Positions 40,047 to 52,162 are shown, counted from the first letter of the stretch. The stretch is 64,000 nucleotides of DNA from Nemertoderma westbladi (GCA_032718475.1 JAUCBJ010003467.1:62001-126000); one strand, 5' to 3'. The notes: generated by a model not told the origin, from the letters alone. Numbers and translations are program-made.

Positions 40047-40891
40047 TATCCGAGCGTTTCATCTGGCCTGGGATGCGAATAGACATTACAGCCTGGTGTA
40101 AACAATGTGATATTTGTCAGCAATCCAAGATTAGTTGCCATATACATACACCCATATCTACAATTCCAATAAACTCGCGCTTTGAAACCATCCACATTGA
40201 TTTTGTTGGTCATCTACCATCTTCAAATAGAAACAGATACATACTCACCATTATTGATAGGTTCACGCGATGGCCAGCCGCTGTTGCCATAGCTACTGCG
40301 GACTCCAAAACCTCCTTGTGCTTTTTATGGGAGCATTGGTTCTCAACATTCAGTCTACCGAAAATTATTATTCACGATCGCGGATCAGCATTTACATCCC
40401 GAGAATTTAAAGATGAAATGAAGCGTCTTGGCATCGAAGATAAACCTACAACAGCCTATCATCCTCAGTGTAATGGGATGGTGGAGCGCTGGCATCGGAG
40501 ATTAAAAGATGCACTCAAGGCTTACATCGGTGAGCATCCCCAGGATTGGTGTTCTGTTTTGCCCATTATATTGCTTCAACTCCGAACTACGATTAGGGAT
40601 GATACACACAATTCCCCAGCTGATCTCACAATTGGCCAACCATTGAGGCTGCCATGTGATATGTTTGAGAAGCACTCAGATTTACCAGCAACATATAGCT
40701 TCGGCACGAAGTTACAAACTCATATGAGAAACTTACAGAGCTCCAATACTAACTATCGGAACCCTAACCATCCGATTTACATACCGGAGACGATTTACAC
40801 ATCGGATTATGTCTGGTTGCGAATTAACTGTCAAAAAGCCTTTGCAACGCCCTTATATTGGACCTTTCAAAATCTTGGATCGCACCAATAA
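39884..40891 (+). pseudogene. Ty3/gypsy integrase
   Basis: An HHCC zinc-binding domain ([11 protein letters not shown] ... CKQCDIC) and a complete DDE core: HIDFVGHL, IIHDRGSAFTS and NGMVERWHRRLK. The frame shifts at about 40825, after which the C-terminal domain continues at 40809-41129 (RPYIGPFKIL, SLDRIKPA). There is no chromodomain. The catalytic core looks intact, but the element as a whole is dead. Confidence 0.82.
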
Positions 40892-41129
40892 AACTGTCAC
40901 CATACTCAAGGGCGATAAACAAGATGTCGTATCCTTAGACCGTATTAAACCCGCCATCCTAGGTTCTACAACGTTACACTCCAAGACATGCAACGTAGGG
41001 AGTGGGAACGGTGAAGCAAAGCCAAAACAAACTGAAACTGGAAACACACATAACAACAAGGGCGAAGCAATTCATCCTGCTACAGACTACATTAGTAAGC
41101 GAGGCAGACGCGTAAAATTTCGGTTTTAG

Positions 41130-41294
41130 AATTTATTTGTTTATATATATTGTTAGTAGCTCCGCTAGTAGGTCGGGGAGTGATATAGTGATATGAAAAT
41201 ATGATATTGATATGGAGGGAAATTTAAAAATATAATTATATATATATCTACATGAATTGATTTTGATTATTATTTTTCTCTTATACCCAAAACA
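41130..41294. other. Ty3/gypsy 3' end and AT-rich sequence
   Basis: Holds the possible polypurine tract and then AT-rich sequence. No LTR pair can be demonstrated because the 5' end is missing. Confidence 0.4.
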
Positions 41295-41830
41295 CTACAG
41301 AGGGGGTGGGGGGAGTAGTCGAACAAACCTCGACAGAGTGGAGGATGTAGTCGGACATACCCCGACAGTATGGAGGACTCTATAACCGGACATACCACTA
41401 CATAGGGGGTGGGGGAGTAGTCGGACACACCTCGACAGTGTGGGGGATGTAGTCGGACATACCTCGACAGTGTGGGGGACTGTAGACGGACATACCACTA
41501 CAGAGGGAGTGGGGGGAGTAGTCGGACATACCTCGACAGAGTGGAGGATGTAGTCAGACATACCCCGATAGTGTGGAGGACTCTACAGTCGGATATACCA
41601 CTACAGAGGGGGTGGGGGGTGTGGTCGGACATACCTCGACAGTGTGGGGGACTGTAGTCGGACATACCTCGACAGTGTGGGGGACTGTAGTCGGACATAT
41701 CACTACAGTGGGGGCGGGGGAAGTAGTCGGACACACCTAGACAGTGTGGGTGACTGTAGTCGGACATACCTAGACAGCGGGGGGGGGGTGAGGGGGGGGG
41801 GGTGGGGGGAGTAGTCAGACATTCCTCGAA
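41295..41830. repeat. Complex G-rich minisatellite
   Basis: Irregular repeats built from TAGTCGGACATACC, TCGACAGTGTGG and GGGGGTGGGGGAGTAG over 530 bp. The minus-strand ORFs across it are repeat artefacts. Long G runs occur on the plus strand. Confidence 0.92.
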
Positions 41831-41863
41831 CAATAGGGTGTAGGGCATCATTTGTCATGATTG

Positions 41864-41968
41864 CTAACTGATGTTATCTTCAAAGTTTTCACTAACCTCT
41901 GTTCCTAAGCCTTCATCTTCCTCCCCTGACTCAAGTTCGCTGTCGTTTGAATCCGAGAGATATCTCAT
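41864..41968 (-). CDS. Small acidic ORF, uncertain
   Basis: ATG (41966-41968) to TAG (41864-41866), 34 residues starting MRYLSDSNDSELESGEEDEG. The composition resembles the acidic N-termini of some transposase or nuclear proteins, but no following exon or domain was found and the length alone is not significant. Confidence 0.2.
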   Translation of the reverse strand: MRYLSDSNDSELESGEEDEGLGTEVSENFEDNIS

Positions 41969-41999
41969 TATATATATTTTTGCTAGTTATTTCCATGTT

Positions 42000-42080
42000 T
42001 TTCACCCGGGTGATAAATGTTTTTCACCCGGGTGATAAATGTTTTTCACCCGGGTGATAAATGTTTCACTTGGGTGATGG
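42000..42080. repeat. 22-bp palindromic tandem repeat
   Basis: Three exact copies and one degraded copy of TTTTTCACCCGGGTGATAAATG. Each contains the 10-bp palindrome CACCCGGGTG. Confidence 0.95.
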
Positions 42081-42734
42081 AATGGAAATAATTGGCCACA
42101 ATGAGCCACCGCAGTATATTGCAATGTTAATCCTACTATTATTATGTCACAGTTACGGCCACGGTTATTCAAACTCGTGATTAAAATCTGCCATATTTGA
42201 TTTTGCTTGTCATTTATTTACAGTAGATAAATTTCCTACAAACTCAATTAGAGAGGAATGCGCTCCTCACACGTCGTACTCAACTCATCAGCCAATTGGA
42301 TGCTTACATTGGATTCATCTCAGAATAATATATAAACCCGCAAATAATATTATTTAACATCAACTAATTATTTCACATTTTAGATTTAAAGATTTTTTAT
42401 TCAGAATCAGGGTAAAATATTCCTACTCACAATAAGACGTAAGTATTATATTAATTATTATATTATTTTAAACTTGTAAGATGAATATGAACCGAGAGGC
42501 CGCATTGTCTGCTGACACTACCGGTAGTTATAATGGGTGTCATATAAAGGCCAACCAAATACCACATTTAATTCTTTCATCACTAAATGTAATATACTTG
42601 AATTGTTTAATCTTGTCATTTAGTTAGTCTTTTAGTTCATCACATAGTTATTTTGTCTTGTCAATGTGTCCAGAAATACATGCCATATTGATAATATTCT
42701 AGCCAATAAATGTCATTGGACATTAACTTAAAGG
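42081..42734. other. AT-rich non-genic stretch
   Basis: No gene or clear repeat was recognised. Confidence 0.4.
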
Positions 42735-42885
42735 ACATTGGCCTTGAAGATGCGGATGATCTAGAAAATGTCATGGGTGATAGGGAGTTGTGGCGGTGCA
42801 ATTTTGTCGATAAGCCGGCACAGCATTCTTAAAAATGCAGCTGCAATGCAGCATGCCGATCCTAGTAGTAGTAGTAGTAGCCAAT
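42735..42885 (+). pseudogene. RTE-like LINE 3' end
   Basis: Matches the LINE 3' end at 56430-56800 (GGCCTTGAAGATGCGGATGA, TTGTCGATAAGCCGGCA, AATGCAGCATGCCGAT) and ends in (TAG)n, a microsatellite tail typical of RTE-type elements. The coding frame is broken. Confidence 0.6.
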
Positions 42886-43235
42886 AAATACATTGACAAA
42901 AAATTTCTTGCATATTTGACAAGAGCAAGAGGATAGTTATTTGAGTGTAGGGATAATAACATGGCATCCCCACAGTCCGCAGACATCAGACATCGCAACT
43001 GCGCAGGGAGGGCCTTAATTTATATTTAGGAAGCAGCTGTCAAATGAATAAATTAATTTGTTAAGTAATTAAAGAAATTTGTGAATAATGAAGACAAGTC
43101 CGGCATCCCATCCATGTAATTATAATTCGTCGCTGTTGTTCTATACGGAGTAGCTAATGCGATGCGTCATCCAATCTGGCTCTGCCCATAGTAAACTGAG
43201 GCAAATAGTTACCGTCGAATCTATGACCCACTTTG

Positions 43236-43320
43236 TGGAACCTTTTTGACACGTCTTAAAATTGTTAATATAATGTGTGGAACCTTTTTGACACGTCTTA
43301 AAATTGTTAATATAATGTGT
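43236..43320. repeat. 42-bp direct repeat, two copies
   Basis: The block TGTGGAACCTTTTTGACACG with AAAATTGTTAATATAATG is present twice in tandem. The flanking sequence from 42886 to 43850 has no gene that I can support. Confidence 0.9.
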
Positions 43321-43867
43321 GGAACCTTTGATGCTCTGTAAATGATTAGTATCTGCAAATGATTCCTTATTAATTCTATGAGAAGTGAATATTTAAATGG
43401 CTCGGAATTGTGGTCTGTGCTCGTCGTCTCCTCAATAAGAGGCGACGACGTTTGTTTTATTGAAGCAGGTATCCCCCGAATATCTAATCCAATAAATCCA
43501 TCTCTCAGAGAGCGAAATGTAGTCCAGTCCTATAATCTGAAAAATTAAAATGCCAGATAAACATACTATATACTATAAACCAGATACTATAAAGGGATCG
43601 TGAAAATGTGACAAAATATGAATTACCATGGATTCACTTTAGACAGACCACTTTCAACTACATAATATTCTCAGACACCCTAATGGGACTTGGCTTAATC
43701 TTCAGACCTGCTCATAAATCCTTTTCTTGGAACGAAACACAGTTTTGACACCCAACTCCCTAATACCAAACCGAGTCTCAGCACCAGTCTCGTTGAGTGG
43801 GCCACCGGGCTTATTAAAATTCATATATTCATGTCGCAGTACACAAGATTTACCTAAAGGCACCCTG

Positions 43868-44472
43868 AGGCACCAGGTACTATGGTAGTATTAACCGCCT
43901 AGGCAACGGGAACTACCCTCAGGCACCAGATACTTCGGTAATATTAACCGCCTAGGCAACGGGAACTACACTCAGGCACCAGGTACTACGGTAGTATTAA
44001 CCGCCTAGGCAACGGGAACTACCCTCAGGCACCAGGTACTACGGTAGTATTAACCGCCTAGGCAACGGGAACTACCCTCAGGCACCAGGTACTACGGTAG
44101 TATTAACCACCTAGGCAACGGGAACAACCCTCAGGCACCAGGTACTACGGTAGTATTAACCGCCTAGGCAACGGGAAAAACCCTCAGGCACCAGGTACTA
44201 CGGTAGTATTAACCGCCTAGGCAACGGGAACTACCCTCAGGCACCAGGTACTACGGTAGTATTAACCGCCTAGGCAACGGGAACTACCCTCAGGCACCAG
44301 GTACTTCGATAGTATTAACCGCCTAGGCAACGGGAACTACCCTCAGGCACTAGGTACTACGGTAGTATTAACCGCCTAGGCAACGGGAACTACCCTCAGG
44401 CAACAGGTACTCCGGTAGTATTAACCGCCTAGGCAACGGGAACTACCCTCAGGCACCAGGTACTTCGATAGT
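43868..44472. repeat. 53-bp minisatellite
   Basis: About 11 copies with the core CAGGCACCAGGTACTACGGT and TATTAACCGCCTAGGCAACG (period measured 43921 to 43974). It abuts the hairpin at 44473-44740, whose arm contains the same AGGCACCAGGTACT block. Confidence 0.95.
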
Positions 44473-44740
44473 ACAGCAGGCCCTCGTATTGAGTGAGTAG
44501 TTCTAGGCACCAGGTACTAAACCTGGTGTCGAAATTGTTGCTTATATACTCTTGATGATATTAGCCAATGGGAGGTCTTCACAATATCCAGGCCAGCCAG
44601 AATATTAAGCCTGTGCTTGCAGAATTAGTTCCCCAGTCTTGAGTCTGCTACTACTATAGTAAGCAACAATTTCGATACCATGTTTAGTACCTGGTGCCTA
44701 GCAGCCTAGAGCTACTCACTTAATACTAGGACCTGCTGGC
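44473..44740. repeat. Fold-back with about 75-bp arms
   Basis: The arms 44473-44548 and about 44663-44740 are near-complementary (CTAGGCACCAGGTACTAAAC, TCGAAATTGTTGCTTA), with a loop of about 115 bp. It resembles a MITE end-to-end fold-back. No target duplication is clear because one side is the minisatellite. Confidence 0.88.
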
Positions 44741-46679
44741 CTGGCTATACCTTGCAGTAGCAGAAATACTAGGATGTGAAAGTGTAATTAGGATAGGCCT
44801 ATATATATTTATAAGTAACATTACAATTTATTATTAACATCACATTACATTCATGCACTTTAAGTAATAACAATAACTAATAATAGGTGAGGATGCCTGC
44901 CACAAGCATACTACACTAGCAACCACAACAATTTCATTTATTTGTGAGATATTTGTGCTACATACTAGGGCCTACGTGCTATCTAGATAGTGCTAGATAC
45001 TACAATTTGTTTTTATCCCATTAACCACTCACTGAGTGACTTATATAAAATATATAACGGTAAAAAAAACTAGCCAAGCACAATCATATTGATTGTTTAA
45101 GTTCGACAATGCGAAAAGGTATACACTATATCTTTACCATTTATTTGAGAAATATATTGATATATCCCTAGCAGCACTGCCATGTATAAACAAAAATAAT
45201 AAAGATCTTTTTTGAGATATTTCAAAGTAAAAATCATTTTTATGCCGATTAACAAATATGACATAGTTAAACACATGCAAAGAGATAGTCGCAAATATTG
45301 TTAACATTCAACAATGTATGTTGCGATTTATCGCAACGTTTCGCGATGCTTCGAGAAACATTGTGATGTTTCGCAGAACCGTCGATTGACCAAAACAAAA
45401 ACGCCCTTTAGCCCTTACATTGTAACCTAAAAATAGGCAATGTGTACTGATACGGGATGCAGTTTTGATTTAAATACCGATATACAGTATGGGTACACTT
45501 GGAGTTGTACTAAAGTCCAATATTGGACTTTGGAGTCTAAAATTGGACTTTAAGTCTAAAATTTGACTTGAAGTCCAATATTTGACTTCTCACCGACTGC
45601 TGAAAGACTGCTGCAGATGACAGGACTGCAGGATGACATCCGCCAAATCTCGAATTGTAATTGTAATTGTAAAAACTCACCATTTATTATTGCACATTCA
45701 GACATTACCGGTACAGCATTAGGCCTATTAAAACTTATACCAAGGCCTACAGTATAAACAGCACTGGCAATTACTTACAGTGCAGTTAGGCAGTAGGCAG
45801 TAGGTAGCCTAGCCCTAGACAGCTAGAAGTAGTCCTATAGGTAGTGCGGTAGTGCTTTAGTGCGGTTGTCTGGTACTGCAGTACAGCAGTAGCAGTACTG
45901 GCAGGGCGGTACTGGCAGACTGCTGGACTGGGGAATTTCCGGTTTGGGGGGCACTGAAACGCTAAAAAACGCATGCATCTAAAACCACGAAAACACTTGT
46001 CTGGTGAGAAAACACTTGGAAAATTTTTCTCATATTCACTTCTGCATTGTCTATATCAGTCAGGAACACTGGTCACTGGTCACACACAATATGTCCAATT
46101 TACAGCCAGAATGTCAGAATGTGTCCGCGGAAAACGCTCTCAGAGTGAAATTTCTCCATAGAAAACAATGCTAAATTTCATTTGAAAATCGGCAGTGAAA
46201 TTTTAACATTGGCATTCTAAAAATTATGCCATTAGAATCTGGAATCACCATAAAATTATGTATAAATTAATTTGAGAATTAGAATCTCATGGTTGGGATA
46301 ACTATCACTGTATCATAATATTAAAAATAAAAATGTGCCCAGCTTCTGCTTTGAGTACTAGTCTGCTAGTGGAGTTACAGCCAAAATATGTCCGGAAATA
46401 TAATCGCAGCCTGTGAAGGACAAATAGTGGCTGCACGGACACTTTCTGGCTGTGAATATGTGGACAATTTTTGGCTGGGCTTCAGCCAGAAAGTGACCAG
46501 TTTTCCTAACTGTATATACACCCATATATGAAAAGACTGATATTTTTCTCAAATTCCCCGGTTTCCTCGTGAAAATACCGGGAAAAAATACGATACGGGA
46601 GATTTTTTTCACAATCTTTCAGTCTTTAGCCTATTCAAAATTTTTTTCGAATATTCATTAATAATAGGCCTAATACTGT
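44741..46679. other. Non-genic stretch with short repeats
   Basis: No gene. At 45500-45595 the TCCAATATTGGACTT-type palindromic motif recurs about five times. A GAAAAGACTGATATTTTTCTC block at about 46530 belongs to the dispersed repeat also flanking the LINE at 50057 and 52037. Small ORFs here lack support. Confidence 0.5.
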
Positions 46680-47030
46680 ACGGTAATAATAATAATAATA
46701 GGCAGATAGGCCTAACACCAAATTTATATAGCGCACTATCTATAAATAAATAGGTCTAATGCTCATTTACACATAGATTACATAATATTAGTTCGGAAAA
46801 GCCTTAAGAAAATAATGTGACTTAAGCATAGTTTTGAAAGAAGCTAGACTGCTCGTAATCCTGATTTCCAATGGTAGGTCATTAAAGATTCTCGGTGCAG
46901 CCGCCGAATAAGATCTATCGCCAAATGTTTTATAGTTGGTTGATGGTACTACGACTACCAAAGTTGAGTTATACTGCGATCCTGTCCAGCCGCATAGCCA
47001 GGAATTTCCCATGGTAGGGTCCCAGACCCC
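46680..47030 (-). pseudogene. CR1/jockey-like LINE 3' fragment
   Basis: The minus-strand frame 46788-47012 carries TFGDRSYSAAAPRIFNDLPL and SLASFKTMLKSHYFLKAF, the conserved C-terminal block of CR1/jockey-type reverse transcriptase ORFs. The 3' tail is (TTA)n at 46684-46700. It is strongly 5'-truncated. Confidence 0.8.
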
Positions 47031-47219
47031 AAATTGTAATTCATATTTATAGTAGTTGTGGGTGTGGGGGAAGAGCCCCCCCCCCCCCCCAGCGTAGTCC
47101 AGGTGTGATTGTTTGGAATTTTAACAAAATGCCCGCCACACGTGATGTGTAATGTTTAGTAGGGTATGCAGCAAACTTCGCCCGCAGATAATCTTCTCCC
47201 GCGAGCAACCATCGCCAAC

Positions 47220-48136
47220 CCAGGTTGGAATTCATGCTGCAAAACTCGGACGCGTACCTGCGCGAATGACCGCAAACCAGATGCGCGTTGCGCGTTTGGG
47301 TGAGACAGGTGCGCGTTCGGGTGTGAGACAGGTGCGCGTTGCGCCTCAGCGCGCAGCTCTGCCTCTGATGCGCACCACAAATTAATTGAAATCACGAAAA
47401 TACACAAAAAAATTTCGCTCGCTGCGCTCGCATTAGTTTCTCATTTACAATTCTTCAAACAGTCAAATCACTTCACCATAATACTGTAATGTAATACCGG
47501 CAACCGGAGCTGAATTTATCTATTTATTTAACTACAGTACTCTATTGTTGTATTGTTATTAGGTCTTCTATGCTATGCCGATGTTACGTTAGTAAACAGG
47601 TAAAGTCAGAAAGTAACAATGTATTATAAGTATGACTTAATTATAAGCCAACTGTATGTTTAAGCCTAATTGTTAGGTAGGCCTATACAACAGTACAAAG
47701 TATTATTGGCAGACTGGTACCTATTTCAATATTCGTTTTTTTGAAATTACCGGTACATGTTTTGTTTGTAATCTAAAATAATATTTTCTGTTATAAAAGC
47801 AGTGAGCCCGATGGGCCACCATAGTAGTGGATTAAAAAAATATTTTTTAATATTAACAATTTTGATGTTGCAAAAATTACATTTATTATGTAAGCCTAGA
47901 TTCAGCGTACAGACAGACAGACGTAAAGATAAGCTTAAAACGCTCAAACTTGTAAAATAGGAATGTAAAATTGTTCTTATGAACTGTGCGATTTTTTGAG
48001 ATATGCATGACATGAGCTGCGCGATTTTGTTTGGATTATGACATATGATGAGGTGCGCGACGAGCCAATTTCAGGTGCGCGGTGATTTCAAAACAACAAA
48101 GCGTACCTGCGCGCTCATGCATGAATTCCAACCTGG
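47220..48136. mobile_element. hAT-like non-autonomous DNA transposon (MITE)
   Basis: 917 bp with perfect 18-bp terminal inverted repeats (CCAGGTTGGAATTCATGC) and a perfect 8-bp target duplication TCGCCAAC (47212-47219 and 48137-48144). Subterminal regions on both sides contain several AGGTGCGCG/CGTACCTGCGCG motifs, as expected for transposase-binding sites. No transposase is encoded; the internal small ORFs are unsupported. It inserted beside a copy of the 68-bp repeat family. Confidence 0.9.
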
Positions 48137-48400
48137 TCGCCAACTAAACAATTATTGTTTTGCTTAGAAAAAGCCGTTTCTGTAACCTGCTCCTTACCTT
48201 AAATTGGTAACAACATCGTTTATTGTTTTGGTTAGAAGAAGCCGTCTCTGTAACCTGCTCCTTTCCCTTAATTGGTAACTAAAATGGTTACTAACACAAA
48301 TCTTATTGGGCGAAGGTTGGTTCGAAGGTTGGTTCGAAGGTTGTTCGCGGGCGAATATTGGACGCGGGCGAAGGTTGTACTCGGGCGAAGGTTGCACCCA
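48137..48400 (-). repeat. 68-bp family copies and GAAGGTTG repeats
   Basis: Two minus-oriented copies of the 68-bp family (CTGTAACCTGCTCCTTACC, CTGTAACCTGCTCCTTTCCC) are followed by short GCGAAGGTTGGTTC repeats. Overlapping ORFs on both strands are artefacts. Confidence 0.85.
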
Positions 48401-50056
48401 ACCTGTAGTACAGTAGTCGGTATACTACTCATTCTGAGTAATGCGCACCAGTACATGTTCATTCCCCCAGTAAAGCCCCCCCCCAGTAAAGATGAGTAAT
48501 TTAGAAAATCCGCTATTAAGAATTAATATGATAAAATCATAGTTATAAAGTAAGTTACTGAAATTACAAATGAAATTGAATTAATAAATTAAATTAATAT
48601 TATAATTAAACTGAGGGGACTGTTTTACATAACGGTCATTTAATTTGGCTTAATTGGAAAGATTAAAAATAATACTTTAATTATAACATAAAGTTTTTAT
48701 GTTTCAAGAAACTGCTATTCGCGTGTCATTTATCACCCTGTCATTTAGCTTTAAATCATTTACGTAATGATGTGTCATTTAAACTCATTAACATAATAAT
48801 AGTTATACGGCATAGCAACTGGTCTGGTCGTCATGCTGTCATGGCTTTTCAGTAAATTTAATAATATTTCTATTAAGAACAGTTAACTTATTCTTAAAAA
48901 CTAGTACTAATGATACCATGAGTACTTATGATTCCATGGTCCTACTACCATGGAATCATAACAACATGTATTGATAACATAAAAGTATTGCAAAATGACA
49001 GTAGGCAAATTTCAATTCATGTCATTTAAATTAAGGGACGTAAAATTTAAATGTGCTTCCGTTTTTTAAATACCTTATTTACAAATCGGCGATTTCCATT
49101 TAGTTAAATGTCGCTTCGTGAAACAATCCCCCACCCCACACCATGGTATATTATTTTATAAACTGCCACATTTTGAAATTGAACTAATTATGGTACCGGT
49201 ACATTATTAAATACACTTTTTTGATTTATTGAAAGTCAAAAAAAAACGTTTTTTTGTTAAAAAAAATTAATGTTCTAATTAATTACATTTCAAAGTAATT
49301 TTCATGGTATTAATAATAATATTGAATTAAAATACATAGCCACCCACAGGTTATTTAGTTGTGACTCGGCAAGACAAGCTACGCAATATCCAATCACGTT
49401 GGTCAGTGTACCAAGAAAAAATTACATAATTCATTATATTACATCAGAGTCAGAGTGCCTATCTTATTTATGCTATCTTTCATTGGTATATATTGAACCC
49501 TGCTTGACAGGCGAGGCACAGCAACGTCGTCTAATCAAAGCACAGAAACCAAGGCAGGAGCCAGTGGGCGCCCCCCTGCAGTGGTCAATTGGGCTCCATT
49601 TCATTGCTTTACATTACAGACTATTAAACTGGTTGAGAGATTATATAATATAGGCCTAAGTAATAAGCTGGCTTTCTAAGAACATTGTATGATATTATGA
49701 TGCCTTATCATGGGGGCGGGGGTGCCTGAGGGAATTATTGGTAGTATATGGCTGGAGCCCTGGCTACAACACTTTGATGGGGTATATGGGTTCTCCTTTC
49801 TACTACTTATTTTCTTTGGCAACCTGCCTGGGATAATGTGGATTGTATCTGGTCTGGGGTCGGGCTCCTTTCCAAAGCAACTTCAACTTCGAATATTTTC
49901 TAATATTCGGTTTATTGCACTTGTCATTATAATTCTTTTAATTTAACGGAACTTGACGATGGCAAAATGCTCTCAGAGTTAGTGTAAGTTGGAATCTCCA
50001 CGGTAGGGTCCCGGGACCCTGGGACCCTACCCTCGCTACGCTAGTGATCCTGTCAC
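48401..50056. other. AT-rich non-genic stretch
   Basis: No supported gene. A perfect 15-bp-arm hairpin (TTATGATTCCATGGT, 48926-48940, with 48947-48961; 6-base loop) is present. The open frame at 49710-49946 is hydrophobic but has no recognisable domain, start context or splice partners. Confidence 0.5.
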
Positions 50057-50182
50057 TTAACACAGTAACACCAGTCAGCCAGTGCCAGTACAGCAGTACT
50101 GCATTGTACCGCTATGTATGAAAAGACTTTGATATTTTTCTCAAATTTCCCGGTCTTCTCGGGGTATTAGCTGGATAAAAGA
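50057..50182. repeat. 126-bp direct repeat, left of LINE
   Basis: Identical except for about two bases to 52037-52162 (offset 1980). It brackets the LINE, with the LINE's (TAA)n tail abutting this copy. Confidence 0.93.
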
Positions 50183-50264
50183 TAATAATAATAATAATAA
50201 TAATAATTTATTTATAACGCTCCTTTTAAGGGCAATAAATCAAGGCGCAGGTACGCGTACACAA

Positions 50265-50678
50265 TTAGTTAATTACGTATTCTAACGAAAAGTAGTGTGT
50301 TTTCAGCCGCGACTTAAACAATTCCACGGTGTGTGCACTGCGGACCGAATAAGGGAGAGCGTTCCATAAACGGGGCCCGGCAACTGAGAAAGCCCACCTC
50401 CCGTAACTTTCTAGCCGATAACGAGGCGCAACCAGAGTTAGTTCATCATCACCTGAACGCAGAGAACGATGAGGAATGTACCGGGTCAGCAAATTCTTTA
50501 AATAGCTCGGAGCGTAGCCATTGATACACTTATATACTATAAGTACAATCTTAAAGTCAATGCGTCGCAATACAGGCAACCAGTGGAGATATTTGAGCAC
50601 AGGTTTAATATGTTCTCGTTTCTTTGTGCCTGTTCTGCTGTTAGTACTGTAGTAGGCGCGCCGCAGAGTTCTGGACAT
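50265..50678 (-). pseudogene. LINE reverse transcriptase C-terminal part
   Basis: 137 codons in a different frame from the main ORF, with the conserved LKYLHWLPVLRRIDFKI, YGRWAFSVAGPRLWNALPYS and LFKSRLKTHYF blocks. It continues the upstream ORF after a frameshift in the 50641-50678 overlap. Confidence 0.85.
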
Positions 50679-52036
50679 ATTGTAGTTTGTTTATATATTT
50701 GTCTGGCAATCCATAATATAACGAATTGTTATTGTCTAAAGAGCTGGTGATAAATGCGTGGATTAGCGTTTCGAGGTCATGTTTTGCTAAACACCGCCGT
50801 ATTTTTGATAGATTTCGGATGTGGAAAAACGCACTGCGAACAGTTAGAGATATTTGTTTACTGAACGTCATATAATGATCCATAGTAAAGCCGATATTGC
50901 GGGCATCGGTGCTGCAGCCCACCACGTCGTTACCAATACGTATTTGTGGGTTGTCAACTGATGTGCCAAATCGCGACTGCAGTAGCAGCACTTCGGTTTT
51001 CTCGGAGTTCATCTTGAGCATATATGTGTACATCCATTTCTGAATATCATTTAGGCAATCCTCAGTCACCTGAACTGCTGAATCAATATTTACAGATTTG
51101 AAACTGATATATATTTGAGTATCATCAGCATACAGATGGTATGATAAACCATGCTTTTTTATTACAGCAGATAAAGAGCGTGTATAAATTGTAAATAGTA
51201 GCGGCCCGAGCACAGAACCTTGTGGCAATCCATACTTTAGGTCTCTGTATGTAGAATAATGACTACCAACACGAACTTGCTGTTTACGATCAGACAAATA
51301 TGATTTGAACCATTTAAGTGCATTTCCAGTTATCCCTATATCAGACTTAAGAATTTCTAAGAGTTTCTCATGTTCAACCGTGTCGAACGCTGCAGATAAA
51401 TCCAAGAGAACAACTAGCACTGCTGAACCTGAGTCGATGCTGCGGAGAATAGAATCATTTACTGAAAGAAGTGCTGTTTCTGTTCCGTGGTGGTGCCTGT
51501 ATGCGCTTTGCATCGGCTCATGTAGGTTGTGAATATTCATATATTGAATCAGCTGGTTTGCGACGACCTTTTCTATTAATTTCGAAATGTAAAGCAAGTT
51601 GGAGACCGGCCTGAAGTTTTTAAGAATTTCTGGGTCCAATTTTATCTTCTTAAGGACTGGTGTTAACACTGCCTCCTTAAACAGAGATGGAACTGTACCC
51701 ATAGACAATGACATATTAATAATACAGGTAATAAGAGGCAGCAGCAGATTGATGGACAGCTTGACCAAGCTCGTCGGCATCGGGTCGCGCGGACTCGTTT
51801 TAGATTTCGAGTTATTTATAAGTTCCTTCGTCTCCTCAGTGGAAATTTCACGGAAAGAGCTAAATCCTTGATCCGTAACCGTTGGGGTGTTAAAAGCCGC
51901 CGGGTCACCCAGTCCAATAGGGTGAGATTTCGTTTCCGTCGGTGTCGCCATTCCCGCCAATGTCGGACGAACTAGTATAGGAATTGTTTCCGTATGAGCA
52001 ACCGGCCCAATCGATTGGGTGTTTACTTCGGTCAGA
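50641..52036 (-). pseudogene. LINE reverse transcriptase, main part
   Basis: The frame 51960-50641 (439 codons) contains the RT core: LKNFRPVSNLLYISKLIEK, VVLLDLSAAFDTVEH (catalytic Asp187), GLPQGSVLGPLLFTIY and YHLYADDTQIYISF (YADD at 277-280). The catalytic residues look intact. The frame is also open without a stop from 51961 to the junction at 52036. A frameshift at the 3' side separates the C-terminal part, and the endonuclease is missing. Confidence 0.88.
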
Positions 52037-52162
52037 TTAACACAGTAACACCAGTCAGCCAGTGCCAGTACAGTAGTACTGCATTGTACCGCTATGTATG
52101 AAAAGACTTTGATATTTTTCTCAAATTTCCCGGTCTTCTCGGGGTATTAGCTGGAAAAAAGA
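52037..52162. repeat. 126-bp direct repeat, right of LINE
   Basis: Second copy of 50057-50182. It begins TTAACACAGTAACACCAGTC and ends AGCTGGAAAAAAGA. Confidence 0.93.

Larger units (their letters stand above)
37226..41129 (+). mobile_element. Degraded Ty3/gypsy retrotransposon, 5'-truncated
   Basis: Order gag - protease - reverse transcriptase - RNase H - integrase identifies a Ty3/gypsy (Metaviridae-type) element. Homology starts abruptly inside gag at about 37226, directly after the tandem array. There is no 5' LTR. The coding region has several frameshifts and a damaged reverse transcriptase catalytic motif. A purine-rich GGTCGGGGAG followed by TGATATAG at about 41170 could be the polypurine tract and the start of a truncated 3' LTR. 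Confidence 0.88.
50183..52036 (-). mobile_element. 5'-truncated CR1/jockey-like LINE
   Basis: The minus-strand element carries a reverse transcriptase in two frames and a (TTA)n 3' tail at about 50183-50208. The reverse transcriptase frame is open right up to the 5' junction at 52036, so the endonuclease was lost by truncation at insertion. It is flanked by 126-bp direct repeats. Confidence 0.88.

Noticed and set aside
41295-41851. Pro/Thr/Cys-rich minus-strand ORFs
   Set aside because: Translation of the G-rich minisatellite.
49710-49946. Hydrophobic 78-aa ORF as a membrane protein gene
   Set aside because: Hydrophobicity follows from AT-rich codons; no domain, promoter or splice evidence.
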